Assembly: GCF_030347995.1 (NCBI RefSeq)
Contig: NZ_JAQIBC010000007.1
Span: forward strand, 20,829 to 84,828
Reading direction: 5' to 3'
From: Sulfurovum xiamenensis
GTDB lineage: Bacteria > Campylobacterota > Campylobacteria > Campylobacterales > Sulfurovaceae
Length of the DNA: 64,000 nt
In this document: positions 1 to 9,526 of the stretch, piece after piece
How the letters are laid out: each line of letters begins with the position of its first letter
Position numbering within the stretch: the first letter of the stretch is position 1
Notes under the pieces: generated by a model
What the model saw: only the letters and a program-made list of their open reading frames with translations
Told to the model about the DNA's origin: nothing
Database searches by the model: none
Position numbers and translations under genes: made by a program

Positions 1-361
1 ACTGCCATAGACCTACTGCTTTTTTGGGAGAAATTGCATCTGTGGAAAAACCAGATTCGACCATAGAGAGATAGATAAACAGATCACTTACACCATCTTC
101 TACAAGAAGTCCCTGGATCGTTGGCAATATCTCTTTACCTCGAAGTAAAGAACGTCTATAAAATGATCGTAACTTTTTTTCATGTTTTAAGACAAAAGAG
201 ATGAACGCTTCATTATAGAGATAAGATTCATCCACATCAAATTCATGAAACACATAGGAATAGCTGGGATACTTATGGGCTAATGATGTTCCATAAACAA
301 AACCTACACATAGTAAGTAAAAAAATAAAATACGTTTAACATATCTTATCCCTCTATACAT
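1..361 (-). CDS. Partial lytic transglycosylase, MltD-like (3' end outside window)
   Basis: The reading frame is open from an ATG at 361 to the window edge, about 120 codons. It begins with a short basic stretch and a hydrophobic signal segment (RILFFYLLCVGFVYG). Near the edge it carries ESGFSTDAISPKKAVGLWQ, the catalytic-glutamate motif (ES) and AxGLWQ of SLT-family transglycosylases of the MltD type, which cleave peptidoglycan in the periplasm. The C-terminal part (often LysM or SPOR) is not in the window. It lies 5 nt after the tatD stop on the same strand and is probably cotranscribed with it. Confidence 0.8.
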   Translation of the reverse strand, partial: MYRGIRYVKRILFFYLLCVGFVYGTSLAHKYPSYSYVFHEFDVDESYLYNEAFISFVLKHEKKLRSFYRRSLLRGKEILPTIQGLLVEDGVSDLFIYLSMVESGFSTDAISPKKAVGLWQ

Positions 362-366
362 TTCTA

Positions 367-1137
367 TCAGAACCTAAAAAGTCTTTGGGCATTTTGAGTA
401 CTTAACGTTTCGATCGCTTCTCTACTGAGTGACGAGAGTTCAGCCATTTTATCTGCTACAAATGTAGTATAACTTGGCTCATTTCTCTCACCACGATGGG
501 GATGAGGCGTAAGGTACGGTGCATCTGTCTCTATTACTAATTTATCTTGAGGAATTTTAGAATAGACATTAATCAGTTTTCTTGCATTTTTAAATGTCAA
601 TACGCCACCTATACCATAATAAAAATTCTTTTTCGCAAGTTTGAGTAAAGATTCATCTGCGTTATAACAATGTAGTACACCTCCCTCTTCCCCTGCATAT
701 TCATCAAGTAAAGCGAGACAATCCGGAGTTGATTCTCTTACATGGACTATCAGTGGCTTTTGCAGCTCTTTAGCCCAAAGTATCTGATCTATAAAAACTT
801 CTTTTTGAAGTTTCTTCTCTTTTTCGATTTCTTCTTCTGATTCTGGTAGTCTAAAATAATCCAAGCCGCATTCGCCTATCGCGACACATTTAGGATGAGT
901 TACATAGGGTTCTAAAAATGTTCTGTCATACTCACCCGCATCATAAGGGTGCACACCTACTGCAAAATAAATATTCTCATACCGTTCAGCCAAATCCACT
1001 GCTCTCTGCAATGTTTTAGGATCTGCCCCTGGTATAATGAATTTTTCTACACCTTTTTCTGTGGCATTTTCCAAAACCTGTTCTATATCATCATCATACC
1101 GTTCATCATCCAAATGACAATGTGTATCTATTAACAT
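367..1137 (-). CDS. tatD: TatD family metal-dependent deoxyribonuclease
   Basis: 256 aa, a normal TatD length. The N-terminal DTHCHLDD supplies the first metal-binding His pair. ECGLDY, IVHVRES, LHCYN and the ETDAPYL near residues 203-209 are the other metal and active-site motifs of this TIM-barrel amidohydrolase-fold nuclease. Cytoplasmic hydrolase of DNA ends or fragments; the physiological role in this group is not settled. The next gene on the strand is a transglycosylase 5 nt away. Confidence 0.93.
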   Translation of the reverse strand: MLIDTHCHLDDERYDDDIEQVLENATEKGVEKFIIPGADPKTLQRAVDLAERYENIYFAVGVHPYDAGEYDRTFLEPYVTHPKCVAIGECGLDYFRLPESEEEIEKEKKLQKEVFIDQILWAKELQKPLIVHVRESTPDCLALLDEYAGEEGGVLHCYNADESLLKLAKKNFYYGIGGVLTFKNARKLINVYSKIPQDKLVIETDAPYLTPHPHRGERNEPSYTTFVADKMAELSSLSREAIETLSTQNAQRLFRF

Positions 1138-1258
1138 CTATATAATGTCCTTTTTTATACATTATAGCAAATTTCTTCTATATTCATCTCTTCAAACATG
1201 CTAATCTAACCTTCAATAAGTTATAGTTAAGCATAAATTATAATTTCGAAGGGCTGCT

Positions 1259-1909
1259 ATGTCTGCATCAATCATCATATCTATCTTTGTTTTTCTTGTA
1301 CTTTTACTTATCTTTCTTGAATACAGAAATGAGAAAAAGTATCAGGAAGGAAGACGCAAAAAACAAACAAAAACCGCTCCTGATACAAAAACTGCACCTT
1401 CAAAAGAACAAAAGAGAACTGCTCCAAAGCCTGAACCGAAACCCGAACCAAAACCTCAACCTAAAACAGAAATTGAACCTGTAGTGGAAGCAAAGCAAGA
1501 ACCAAAACCTGAGCCTACAATAGAACTCGAACCCGAACCTAAAACAGAAACCATACAGGAGACAAAAGAACTACCTCAGGCGAATTATCCTCAGTTCACG
1601 CATGTCCGTCTAGTGGAAATGGGGCTTTCAGACGAAGAAGCAAAAGAATTCGTAGCTGAACTGATCCCACAAATAGAAACAGAGATCCCTCGCATCGAAG
1701 CGGCCATAGAAGAAAGAGATTTTCATAAAGTAGAAAAGTTGACACATGGGATCAAAGGTTCCGCGACAAATCTGGGTACAGGTGGCGTCTCAGATCTTTT
1801 AACTGATTACAACACCTATGTAAAAACGGGGACAGATGTTGACATAGCCAAAGCCTATCTTGAACATCTTGTACACTATACCAGTGAACTCAAAGCACAA
1901 TATACTTAA
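1259..1909 (+). CDS. Membrane-anchored Hpt (histidine phosphotransfer) domain protein
   Basis: 216 aa. One N-terminal membrane helix (about residues 3-20) is followed by a basic patch, then a long Pro/Glu/Lys-rich spacer (about 35-105) built of PEPKPEP-type repeats, then an Hpt four-helix bundle. The phosphorylatable His sits in HGIKGSATNLG (about residues 161-171), the classical HxxKGxxxxxG Hpt motif. A lone Hpt tethered to the membrane by an extended linker suggests a relay protein for a hybrid kinase encoded elsewhere; no kinase or receiver is adjacent. A TATAAT at 1239-1244, a TATAGT at 1222-1227 and a GAAGGG ribosome site precede the ATG. Confidence 0.8.
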   Translation: MSASIIISIFVFLVLLLIFLEYRNEKKYQEGRRKKQTKTAPDTKTAPSKEQKRTAPKPEPKPEPKPQPKTEIEPVVEAKQEPKPEPTIELEPEPKTETIQETKELPQANYPQFTHVRLVEMGLSDEEAKEFVAELIPQIETEIPRIEAAIEERDFHKVEKLTHGIKGSATNLGTGGVSDLLTDYNTYVKTGTDVDIAKAYLEHLVHYTSELKAQYT

Positions 1910-3450
1910 GCCCTTAACTTTTTAGCAAACTCCAATGCTTCATCCGTAGGATTTTCTCCTGCAATGATCCTTGCAATCTCAGAAACACGGCTCACATCAT
2001 TTAATACTTGCACCTTACTCTTTTGTCCTGCTTTTGTTACAACAATATGTTGTCCCGCTTTTGCGGTAAGATGCGGCTGATGTGAGATCGCAAAAACCTG
2101 GTACACAGAGGAGAGCTTATGTATCATCTCTGCTATAGCGATGGATTCATCGCCACTCACATTGGCATCTATCTCATCGAGTATAAGCACACCTTGTTTA
2201 CTCTTATCTGCAGGTATGGTCGTTGCCATCAGAGCCAAACGTACACGGTTAAATTCGCCTCCACTGAGTGTCGCGGTTTTTGAAGACCCAAGCATCACCT
2301 CAACACAATCCATTCCCCCTTCTCCTAAACTATCAGAAGAGAATACAAAAGTAAGGGGAGGAAGTTTAAGTGTGGTCAGATACTCAGCTAAAGATTTTTC
2401 TAGTATCTTTGCCTCTTTTTTACGTGCCTGAGAGAGTTTTGAAGCAATGATCTGTAACTCTGAAAACTCTAAAGCCAAAAATGACTCCAACATACTCTTG
2501 TCTTTTTCTATATTCTGATATCCGGAAAGCTCTTTCTCTTTGGACTCTTTATAAGCTAATGCCTCTTCTATACTTCCATAACGGTTCTTCAGTGTTGTAA
2601 GATCAGCCAGACGATCCAGTACCTCTTCCACATTGACCTCTTCAAGTTCATCTGCAAGGTTTTCCGTCTCTTCAAAATCAGCACGAAGCTGGTTCATTGC
2701 ATCATTAAATACTGATCCATCCTTATCTAAAAGTCGATAGACCTCTTCCACACTCGCTTCTAATGTAAAAATGTCTGCTGCTGTGGAAAGGGCATCTTTT
2801 ATCTTATCGATACGGGAAAGTTGCTGTTTGACCTTGAGCAACTCCTCTTCTTCCCCTATCTGCGGGTTGATAGAAGCTATTTTTTCTACTTCATACGTAG
2901 CATATTCTATAAGTTCAGCAAGCTTTGCTTCATCTTCTTTTATCTTTGAGAGCTGTGAAGCTTTTTCTTTATAATTTCTATAACGTTTTCTGTACTCTTT
3001 GAGTAACTGCTTAAAGGTCTTGTCTTCGCTGAGAAGCTGACCGTCAATCATCTCTAAAAGTGTATCAGATTCAAAACCGCCTTTGTCACGCACAGAGAGG
3101 TACTTAACATACGGCAAAAACATGTCACTCAAAGCCTTTTTTGAGATATTTTGGCCATCGATAAAATAACGAAGCTTCTCTTTTTTAAGTGTCTTTACCG
3201 TCAGATCATTCTCAAGTTCATAGGCATCACTTTTTAACTGCTCAGGCTTTTGCAAGTTCACTTCGCAGAGTGCTGCAGCACCTTGTGTACTATATCCGAA
3301 ACTGGAAAGTATCGCAGACATTAGTACGGATTTTCCTGCCCCGCTGGGTCCGGTTAAAACCACCAATCCATTTTCAAACTCTAATTCTACTTCATCAAAA
3401 GTAACAAGATCGCGTAAATATAAACGTTCTATCAATTCCCGGCACCCCAT
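1906..3450 (-). CDS. recN: DNA repair protein RecN (SMC-like ATPase)
   Basis: Up to 514 aa. Walker A GPSGAGKS lies near residue 35; a coiled-coil-rich middle is followed by the ABC signature LSGGEFNRVRLAL and Walker B GVLILDEIDANVSGDES, the SMC/RecN arrangement used in double-strand-break repair. The ATG at 3450 lies 19 nt inside nadK. A TTG at 3435 overlaps the nadK stop (TTGA) and would give a protein starting MIERLYLRDL, closer to the usual RecN N-terminus, so it may be the true start by translational coupling. The 3' end overlaps the convergent Hpt gene by 4 nt. Confidence 0.93.
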   Translation of the reverse strand: MGCRELIERLYLRDLVTFDEVELEFENGLVVLTGPSGAGKSVLMSAILSSFGYSTQGAAALCEVNLQKPEQLKSDAYELENDLTVKTLKKEKLRYFIDGQNISKKALSDMFLPYVKYLSVRDKGGFESDTLLEMIDGQLLSEDKTFKQLLKEYRKRYRNYKEKASQLSKIKEDEAKLAELIEYATYEVEKIASINPQIGEEEELLKVKQQLSRIDKIKDALSTAADIFTLEASVEEVYRLLDKDGSVFNDAMNQLRADFEETENLADELEEVNVEEVLDRLADLTTLKNRYGSIEEALAYKESKEKELSGYQNIEKDKSMLESFLALEFSELQIIASKLSQARKKEAKILEKSLAEYLTTLKLPPLTFVFSSDSLGEGGMDCVEVMLGSSKTATLSGGEFNRVRLALMATTIPADKSKQGVLILDEIDANVSGDESIAIAEMIHKLSSVYQVFAISHQPHLTAKAGQHIVVTKAGQKSKVQVLNDVSRVSEIARIIAGENPTDEALEFAKKLRA

Positions 3451-4304
3451 GAAAGTTTTTCTCTCAATACTGAGAAGTAATTACGCTCTTTTCTATGCAG
3501 AAGTTTTGCCCCACGTTTTGCACCCCTGATCACCAGTACATCTTCCGGAACCATCTCATAATCATCTTGTCCATCTATCACTGCAATGACACGTTCTTCA
3601 GGAGAAGAGAGTTCGATCGTAAAATCAGCAGGTACCACGAGAGGGCGCTGTGTCAAAGAGTGTGCCAGTATCGGTGTCATAATAAGTGCCTGCGTCAGTG
3701 GATACATGACAGGACCACCGGCTGCAAGATTATAGGCAGTCGATCCTGTAGGTGTCGCAATGATTAGACCGTCCCCTTTATAAGTATTAAATCTTTCTCC
3801 ATCAATAGATGCGTATATGGTTGCAATCTTGGAGACTACAGGACGTGTGATCACTACATCGTTAAACGCAAAAAATGGCTCTTTTTGACCATTTTTTCTT
3901 TGTAGATACCCTTCTATCATCATACGTTCATCAATACGATATTCATCTCTGATCAGTTGATCTAAAAATGACTCTACATCATCTATGGTCACATCGGCCA
4001 AAAATCCTAAATTCCCGGCATTGATACCCACAACAGGTTTATCGTGTCCATGAGAACGACGCACCAATGAAAGCAACGTACCATCTCCACCCAAAGAGAC
4101 TAAAAAGTCCGATTTTTCACACATTGTTTCAAAGGCCATACCTTTTAGACCTACCCTCTGTGCTGAACGTTCTGCCAAGATCACAGAAATACCTTTAGAC
4201 TCGAACTGTGCCTTTATCCTTTCATAAAGTGACTTTATCTCTGGGTCGTTGGGTTTTAAGATAAACCCTGCAGTTTTTATCTGTGCTAATTTTTCACTAC
4301 TCAT
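3432..4304 (-). CDS. nadK: NAD kinase
   Basis: 290 aa. Phosphorylates NAD+ to NADP+ in the cytoplasm. The diagnostic GGDGTLL motif is at about residues 73-79, followed by the GINAGNLGFLADV stretch and the TPTGSTAYNLAAGGPV motif (about 184-199) of the ATP-NAD kinase fold. Length is normal for bacterial NadK. It is first in a two-gene unit with recN, an arrangement common in Campylobacterota. Confidence 0.95.
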   Translation of the reverse strand: MSSEKLAQIKTAGFILKPNDPEIKSLYERIKAQFESKGISVILAERSAQRVGLKGMAFETMCEKSDFLVSLGGDGTLLSLVRRSHGHDKPVVGINAGNLGFLADVTIDDVESFLDQLIRDEYRIDERMMIEGYLQRKNGQKEPFFAFNDVVITRPVVSKIATIYASIDGERFNTYKGDGLIIATPTGSTAYNLAAGGPVMYPLTQALIMTPILAHSLTQRPLVVPADFTIELSSPEERVIAVIDGQDDYEMVPEDVLVIRGAKRGAKLLHRKERNYFSVLREKLSWGAGN

Positions 4305-4422
4305 CTTTTTCCTGATTTAAGAAATATAATTGTTAGAGTAGCATAAATGTACTGTTAGTATTTGAAAATATTTCATATTGCCATATTTTAAAGTGTGAAT
4401 TTAACCCTAAACTACTTTTTGA

Positions 4423-4428
4423 TATAAT
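4423..4428 (+). promoter_or_regulatory. Probable -10 element (TATAAT) for aspS-adk
   Basis: A consensus TATAAT lies 28 nt before the aspS ATG at 4457. An AT-rich stretch precedes it and a GGATAG ribosome site (4448-4453) follows. No good -35 is seen, as expected in this group. Confidence 0.55.
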
Positions 4429-4456
4429 CGCGCCATTATAAACAGATAGGATAGTC

Positions 4457-6208
4457 ATGAGAACACATTATTGTGCAGAAGTAAACGAAGAACATATTGG
4501 ACAAGAAGTTACCGTTGCGGGTTGGGTCTCTTCACGTAGAGATCATGGTGGACTTATATTCATCGACCTTAGAGACAAAGATGAAGTAGTACAGCTTGTG
4601 TGTGATCCGGCAGACAATGCGGATGCACATAAACTAGCTGAAGAAGTAAGAGACCAATTTGTTTTGATAGCTAAAGGTAAAGTACGTGCTAGAGGTGAAG
4701 GACTGGAAAATCCTAAACTTAAAACCGGAAAGATCGAGATTGTAGTGGATGATCTTAACATAGAGAACCGTTCTAAACCTATGCCTTTTGATCTCAATGA
4801 TGATAAGGTAAATGAAGAGATCAAACTGAAGCACCGTTACTTGGAACTGCGTACACAAAAATCTTACGATATCTTTAAGCTTCGTTCAAAAGCAACGATC
4901 GCTGCACGTAACTCACTTGATGCACTCAATTTCCTTGAAGTTGAAACACCTATCATTACCAAATCTACTCCGGAAGGTGCAAGAGATTACCTAGTACCTT
5001 CTCGTGTACATCCTGGTGAATTTTATGCACTGCCACAGTCTCCACAGCTTTTCAAACAATTGCTTATGGTTGGTGGTTTCGACCGTTACTTCCAGATCGC
5101 AAAATGTTTCAGAGATGAAGACTTGAGAGCAGACAGACAACCTGAATTTACACAAATAGATGTTGAGATGTCTTTCTGTGATCAGGAAGACGTGATAGCA
5201 GTTGCAGAAAAACTCATCCACGATGTATTCTCTGCATGTGGTTTTGATATTCCTACTACGTTCAAACGTATGCCTCACGCTGAAGCGATGGAGAAATACG
5301 GTTCAGACAAACCAGACATGCGTTATGACCTGGCAATGGTAGATGTGATCGACATTTTTGAAAGATGTGACAATGAGATCTTCTCAAATATCGCAAAAGC
5401 ACCTAAGAAAAATCGTATCAAAGCACTGAAAGTACCAAAAGGTGATGAGATCTTCTCAAAACGTCAAATGAAAGGTTTTGAAGACTATGTACGTAAATTC
5501 GGTGCATCTGGTCTGGGTTACTTCCAGATGAAAGAAGATGGTCTTAAAGGTCCACTTACCAAATTCTTCACAGAAGAAGATATTCAGGCTATCATCGAAA
5601 GATGTGAACTTGAGGTAGGTGATGCTGTCTTCTTTGGTGCCGGTGAGAAAAAACTGGTATGGGATTATATGGGTCGTTTCCGTATCTATCTTGCAGAAAC
5701 GATGGATATCATCCCTAAAGATACTTTTGAGTTCTTATGGGTCATGGACTTCCCTATGTTCGAAGTAGAAGACGGCAAGGTCAAAGCGCTTCACCATCCA
5801 TTTACACAACCAAAATCACTCGATTATGAAGATATCGAAGATATTGAGTCTATCGCTTATGATATCGTACTTAATGGTACAGAACTAGGTGGTGGATCTA
5901 TCCGTATCCATAAAGAAGCTGTGCAGGCAGAGATCTTTAAGCTCCTTGGTATCGATGAAGAGGAAGCACAAGACAAATTCGGATTCTTACTTGATGCACT
6001 CAAATTCGGTGCACCGCCACATGGTGGTTTTGCCTTAGGTCTTGACAGACTTATCATGCTTATGACAGGTGCTTCAAGTATCCGTGAAGTTATTGCATTC
6101 CCTAAAACACAAAAAGCACAGTGTCTTCTTACACAAGCACCAAGTGTTGTAGATGCAGAACAGCTTAAAGACCTAAGCCTTAGAATCAGACAAACACCAA
6201 CAGCATAA
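4457..6208 (+). CDS. aspS: Aspartyl-tRNA synthetase
   Basis: 583 aa, full length for a bacterial AspRS. An N-terminal OB-fold anticodon-binding domain ([19 protein letters not shown]) is followed by the class II catalytic core. This contains [25 protein letters not shown] (motif 1 region), [17 protein letters not shown] (motif 2), the GAD insertion, and GLDRLIMLM (motif 3) near the C-terminus. Charges tRNA-Asp, and in many bacteria lacking AsnRS also tRNA-Asn. The sequence alone does not settle which. It is followed after 20 nt by adk. Confidence 0.97.
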   Translation: MRTHYCAEVNEEHIGQEVTVAGWVSSRRDHGGLIFIDLRDKDEVVQLVCDPADNADAHKLAEEVRDQFVLIAKGKVRARGEGLENPKLKTGKIEIVVDDLNIENRSKPMPFDLNDDKVNEEIKLKHRYLELRTQKSYDIFKLRSKATIAARNSLDALNFLEVETPIITKSTPEGARDYLVPSRVHPGEFYALPQSPQLFKQLLMVGGFDRYFQIAKCFRDEDLRADRQPEFTQIDVEMSFCDQEDVIAVAEKLIHDVFSACGFDIPTTFKRMPHAEAMEKYGSDKPDMRYDLAMVDVIDIFERCDNEIFSNIAKAPKKNRIKALKVPKGDEIFSKRQMKGFEDYVRKFGASGLGYFQMKEDGLKGPLTKFFTEEDIQAIIERCELEVGDAVFFGAGEKKLVWDYMGRFRIYLAETMDIIPKDTFEFLWVMDFPMFEVEDGKVKALHHPFTQPKSLDYEDIEDIESIAYDIVLNGTELGGGSIRIHKEAVQAEIFKLLGIDEEEAQDKFGFLLDALKFGAPPHGGFALGLDRLIMLMTGASSIREVIAFPKTQKAQCLLTQAPSVVDAEQLKDLSLRIRQTPTA

Positions 6209-6228
6209 AACAAAGGAAAGAAAAAACT

Positions 6229-6822
6229 ATGAAAAAACTATTTTTAATCATTGGCGCACCAGGTTCAGGAAAAACAACAGATGCAAGTATCATCGCTGAG
6301 AAAAACAGTGACACTATCGTACACTACTCTACTGGAGATATGCTAAGAGAAGAAGTAGCAAGCGGAAGCGAATTGGGACAAACGATAGAAAGCTATATCT
6401 CTAAAGGTGCACTGGTACCACTGAACATCATCGTAGACACGATCGTATCTGCTATTAAAAATGCACCTGTAGACAATGTACTTATCGATGGGTATCCAAG
6501 AAGTACAGAGCAAATGACTGCTTTTGATGAACTGGTATCTAAAGAAGATGATATTGAACTTGCATCAGTCATAGAAGTAAGAGTAAGCGAGCAAGTAGCT
6601 AGAGAGAGAATTTTAGGCCGTCGTGCAGAAGCAGCCCCAGGTGAAGAGAGAAGTGATGACAGTGAAGAGGTATTCAACGATAGAATGAAGATCTATACAG
6701 ATCCATTGGCTGAAATTCAAGCATTTTATACAGAGAAAAACCTTTTAGAAGTGATTTCTGGTGAGAGAACGCTTGAAGAAGTTGTTGCTGATATGGAAGC
6801 ATTCGTTAAAAGCAAGATCTAA
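6229..6822 (+). CDS. adk: Adenylate kinase
   Basis: 197 aa. P-loop GAPGSGKTT at about residues 9-17; STGDMLREE is the AMP-binding segment and DGYPRS the second nucleotide-site motif. The LID region is short with no Cys4 zinc site, giving a small Adk as in other Campylobacterota. Interconverts ATP + AMP and 2 ADP. Cotranscribed with aspS and followed by a terminator-like hairpin. Confidence 0.93.
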   Translation: MKKLFLIIGAPGSGKTTDASIIAEKNSDTIVHYSTGDMLREEVASGSELGQTIESYISKGALVPLNIIVDTIVSAIKNAPVDNVLIDGYPRSTEQMTAFDELVSKEDDIELASVIEVRVSEQVARERILGRRAEAAPGEERSDDSEEVFNDRMKIYTDPLAEIQAFYTEKNLLEVISGERTLEEVVADMEAFVKSKI

Positions 6823-6829
6823 AACCCTC

Positions 6830-6866
6830 TACCCACTTTTATAGTGGGTAATACTACACTTTTTTT
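6830..6866 (+). terminator. Probable intrinsic terminator of aspS-adk
   Basis: TACCCACT (6830-6837) and AGTGGGTA (6843-6850) form an 8-bp stem with a 5-nt loop. A seven-T run follows at 6860-6866, about 10 nt after the stem, so the U-tract is displaced. The stretch between here and 7039 is very AT-rich with no gene. Confidence 0.6.
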
Positions 6867-7038
6867 ACTTCATAATTTTTATTCTCTTATTCAACTCATA
6901 ATCTCATTTAATCTATATTTTATTACAAAAACAAATCCTACTCAATTAATATAAAACATAGAATATATTGCTAAATTTCCTTTAATATTTAATATATTTT
7001 AGCTACTATAGGTTTACATTTACTATAAGGACAAGGGA

Positions 7039-8229
7039 ATGAACGTAAAGACAACAAGAACCTTAGGGAAATTAATCGCACTTTCACTTATCACTTCAAC
7101 GATGATCCATGCAACAAACGGAGATAACCTTATCGCAATGGGTGCAAAAGCGAGAGGTATGGGTGGTGCTGGAATCGCTATGAGTCATGGTGCAGAATCT
7201 GCTTTAAGCAATGGTGCACTCATCACCAGTGTGGAAGGTACTGAAATCGGGTTTGGTGGTACGCTATTTATGCCAGATATTAAAACAGAAATAGCCGGTA
7301 TGGGACCTAAGTATACTAGTGATGCAGATACAAATGTAATTCCAGAAGTATCTATTGCACATAAGATAGATGAAAATTGGTATATTGGTGTAGGTATGTG
7401 GGGAACTGCTGGTATGGGTACAGATTACAGTGAGGTACCAGGAAACTTTCAAATGGTTACAAACTTGCAACTTATGCAATTTGGAGTACCTATTGCCTAT
7501 AAAACAGGTGGCTTGAGTCTTGCCGTCACCCCTATTCTCCAGTATGGTAATTTGGATATTAACTATGATTCTACGGGAATGCAAAATGGAGGTCCAAATG
7601 GTGCTGGATTAGCACAAGACTTTGGGTTTGGTTATAATTTAGGTCTTGCCTATGACTTCACCGCAAATGGTATCGATGGTCTTACATTTGGAGCTATGTA
7701 TAGATCCGCTATAGAGATGGACTATAATCCTCAAATAAGCACGGCTATGGCAGGATTTGGTCGATCTAATTTTAGTGACAAACTTGAACAACCGGAAGAG
7801 TATGGTCTAGGTCTTGCTTATACTATGGGTCAACATACTTTTGCTTTTGACTACAAAAAAATAAAATGGTCTGATGCCCAAGGCTATGGTGATTATGGTT
7901 GGGATGACTCTGATGTCTACGCCATTGGTTACCAATATACAGAAAACGAATGGACCGTAAGACTAGGATACAATCATGCAGAGTCTGCAGTAGTAGAAAC
8001 AGCAGATCCACTATTTAATATGTTAAATCTATTAGGTTTCCCTGCAACCCAAGAAGATCACTATACAGTAGGTGCAAGTTATGAATTTACAAGAGCTTTC
8101 TCTCTTGACTTAGCTTATGTTTATGCTCCTACAAATACTGAAACATTTAGTATAGCTCCTCTAGGTAGTACTATTACTACTGATCACGCGGAAGACAGTG
8201 TTTCTTTCCAATTAGCCTATACGTTTTAA
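7039..8229 (+). CDS. FadL/TodX (OmpP1) family outer-membrane transport protein
   Basis: 396 aa. An N-terminal signal peptide ends near residue 25, followed by GDNLIAMGAKARGMGGAGIAMSHGAESALSNGA, which matches the FadL N-terminal hatch region in which such proteins begin with a GAKAxGMGGA motif. The rest is Gly/aromatic-rich alternating sequence expected for a 14-strand beta-barrel, ending in an aromatic C-terminal residue (LAYTF), the outer-membrane insertion signal. Family members take up hydrophobic substrates; the substrate here is unknown. Good ribosome site AAGGACAAGGG and an isolated position suggest a single-gene unit. Confidence 0.88.
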   Translation: MNVKTTRTLGKLIALSLITSTMIHATNGDNLIAMGAKARGMGGAGIAMSHGAESALSNGALITSVEGTEIGFGGTLFMPDIKTEIAGMGPKYTSDADTNVIPEVSIAHKIDENWYIGVGMWGTAGMGTDYSEVPGNFQMVTNLQLMQFGVPIAYKTGGLSLAVTPILQYGNLDINYDSTGMQNGGPNGAGLAQDFGFGYNLGLAYDFTANGIDGLTFGAMYRSAIEMDYNPQISTAMAGFGRSNFSDKLEQPEEYGLGLAYTMGQHTFAFDYKKIKWSDAQGYGDYGWDDSDVYAIGYQYTENEWTVRLGYNHAESAVVETADPLFNMLNLLGFPATQEDHYTVGASYEFTRAFSLDLAYVYAPTNTETFSIAPLGSTITTDHAEDSVSFQLAYTF

Positions 8230-8244
8230 TCCCTGTTAAAACTT

Positions 8245-9168
8245 TTAGGAAGAGGTGCTTTTCAGCATCTCTTCCAGTGTCACTTTCGCATTCTCTCCCA
8301 GAGCATTGACATTATAACCCCCTTCTAAAAAAAACACAAAAGGCACATCTGCACTATCCAGTATACACCTCACTATATCTCTTATACCTTCCGTAGTGAT
8401 GTTGAGTTGTGCCAAAGGGTCACTTTCATGCAGATCATACCCTGCAGAGACCAAGATGATATCAGGGTTAAAGTCCTTGACGAGTGAAGGCAGATCATTT
8501 TCATAGATGTCAAGTAATTCACTATCTGTAGTTCCAGCCATCACTGGAAAGTTTGCAGTGTAGCCAATGCCTTTACCCTCACCTTTCTCTGATGCGGCAC
8601 CTGTACCGGGAAATATATACGCCTGATGTGATGAAAAATAAAATACAGAGTCATCAGCATAAAAAGTATCTTGTGTACCATTACCGTGATGCACATCAAA
8701 ATCGACGATCATCACTTTTTTGTACCCTATACTCTGTGCATACCGTGCAGCTATAGCGATATTATTGAAAAGACAGAACCCCATAGCTTGTGCAGGTCTG
8801 GCATGATGTCCAGGTGGTCTTACAGCACAAAAAACCCGTTCAAATTCTTCAGACTTTATACCATCCAATGCCACTACTCCCGCCCCCACAGCCATTCTTG
8901 CTGCATCAAAAGAATCTACACTGCAAACCGTATCGGAATCTATGCGGCCACCATATGCACAAACGTTTTTAACGCTCTCAATATGTTCAGGAGAGTGTAC
9001 AAGCTCTATGATACGCTCTGAAGCACTTATAGGAGATTTAAATGTCAAAGATGGATGCAGTACTTCAATGGCTTTATTAATTGCCGTCAAGCGATCTGGA
9101 GACTCTGGATGCATTGCTCCGGTATGATGCTGTAGATAGATATCATCCGTTATATACGCTACTTTCAT
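8245..9168 (-). CDS. Histone-deacetylase-fold (acetoin utilisation/APAH-like) hydrolase
   Basis: 307 aa, whole-domain length. HDAC-fold motifs are intact: RPPGHHARP (catalytic His pair), [12 protein letters not shown] (zinc Asp and His), [13 protein letters not shown] (second zinc Asp), and the C-terminal EGGYN with the catalytic Tyr. Zn-dependent deacetylase of acetylated amines or lysine; the natural substrate in bacteria is rarely known. Cytoplasmic, with no signal peptide. The [15 protein letters not shown]-terminus is typical of this class. Confidence 0.9.
   Translation of the reverse strand: MKVAYITDDIYLQHHTGAMHPESPDRLTAINKAIEVLHPSLTFKSPISASERIIELVHSPEHIESVKNVCAYGGRIDSDTVCSVDSFDAARMAVGAGVVALDGIKSEEFERVFCAVRPPGHHARPAQAMGFCLFNNIAIAARYAQSIGYKKVMIVDFDVHHGNGTQDTFYADDSVFYFSSHQAYIFPGTGAASEKGEGKGIGYTANFPVMAGTTDSELLDIYENDLPSLVKDFNPDIILVSAGYDLHESDPLAQLNITTEGIRDIVRCILDSADVPFVFFLEGGYNVNALGENAKVTLEEMLKSTSS
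8248..8275. terminator. Hairpin between convergent FadL and HDAC genes
   Basis: GGAAGAGGTGCT (8248-8259) and AGCATCTCTTCC (8264-8275) can form a 12-bp stem (one G-U pair on the + strand) with a 4-nt loop. It overlaps the last codons of the deacetylase gene. The downstream U-tract is weak on both strands, so termination is a guess. Confidence 0.4.
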
Positions 9169-9175
9169 GACATCA

Positions 9176-9460
9176 TTATACTCTATTTTTCAGTATTTCG
9201 ATCTCTTTTTTTAATTTCTCTATCTCTTTTTTCAGTCTTGCATTCTCTTTTCGTAAGCTATAAGGTTCTTTGTTTTCTTCTTTTACAGTAGACTTTTGGA
9301 CTGTTTTCTCAACCGTGCCATCCAGTAAGATATAGACTACATCTTTACCGTTTTCTACGACTGTTTCTGTTGGTACTTGACCTGATTTGGTCATTTTCAC
9401 TACATCGAACATACTCAATTTATGTTTTACGGCGTATGCTTTAATAGTTAATTTTTCCAT
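9176..9460 (-). CDS. Small coiled-coil protein of unknown function
   Basis: 94 aa from the ATG at 9460, preceded by AGGATCACC. A longer frame to 9514 exists but would run through the divergent promoter region, so the 9460 start is preferred. Residues 1-45 ([28 protein letters not shown]) look like a small helix-turn-helix or MerR-like fold. The C-terminal 35 residues are a Lys/Glu heptad coiled coil ([16 protein letters not shown]). It lies 7 nt before the deacetylase gene on the same strand. Possibly a DNA-binding or scaffold protein; no function is claimed. Confidence 0.7.
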   Translation of the reverse strand: MEKLTIKAYAVKHKLSMFDVVKMTKSGQVPTETVVENGKDVVYILLDGTVEKTVQKSTVKEENKEPYSLRKENARLKKEIEKLKKEIEILKNRV

Positions 9461-9494
9461 GGTGATCCTACACAATTTATTTATTTTTCTAAGA

Positions 9495-9500
9495 TATAAT
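9495..9500 (+). promoter_or_regulatory. Probable -10 element (TATAAT) for the SYLF gene
   Basis: TATAAT 26 nt before the ATG at 9527, with an AAGGAT ribosome site at 9515-9520. It lies between two divergent genes. Confidence 0.5.
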
Positions 9501-9526
9501 ATGACAAATTTCATAAGGATTACAAC

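Noticed and set aside
8248..8275. Strong terminator after the FadL gene
   Set aside because: Stem is good but the U-tract is poor and the sequence is coding on the other strand, so only a low-confidence call was kept.
9461..9514. Longer N-terminus for the coiled-coil protein
   Set aside because: It would run across the promoter of the divergent SYLF gene, while the internal ATG at 9460 has a good ribosome site.
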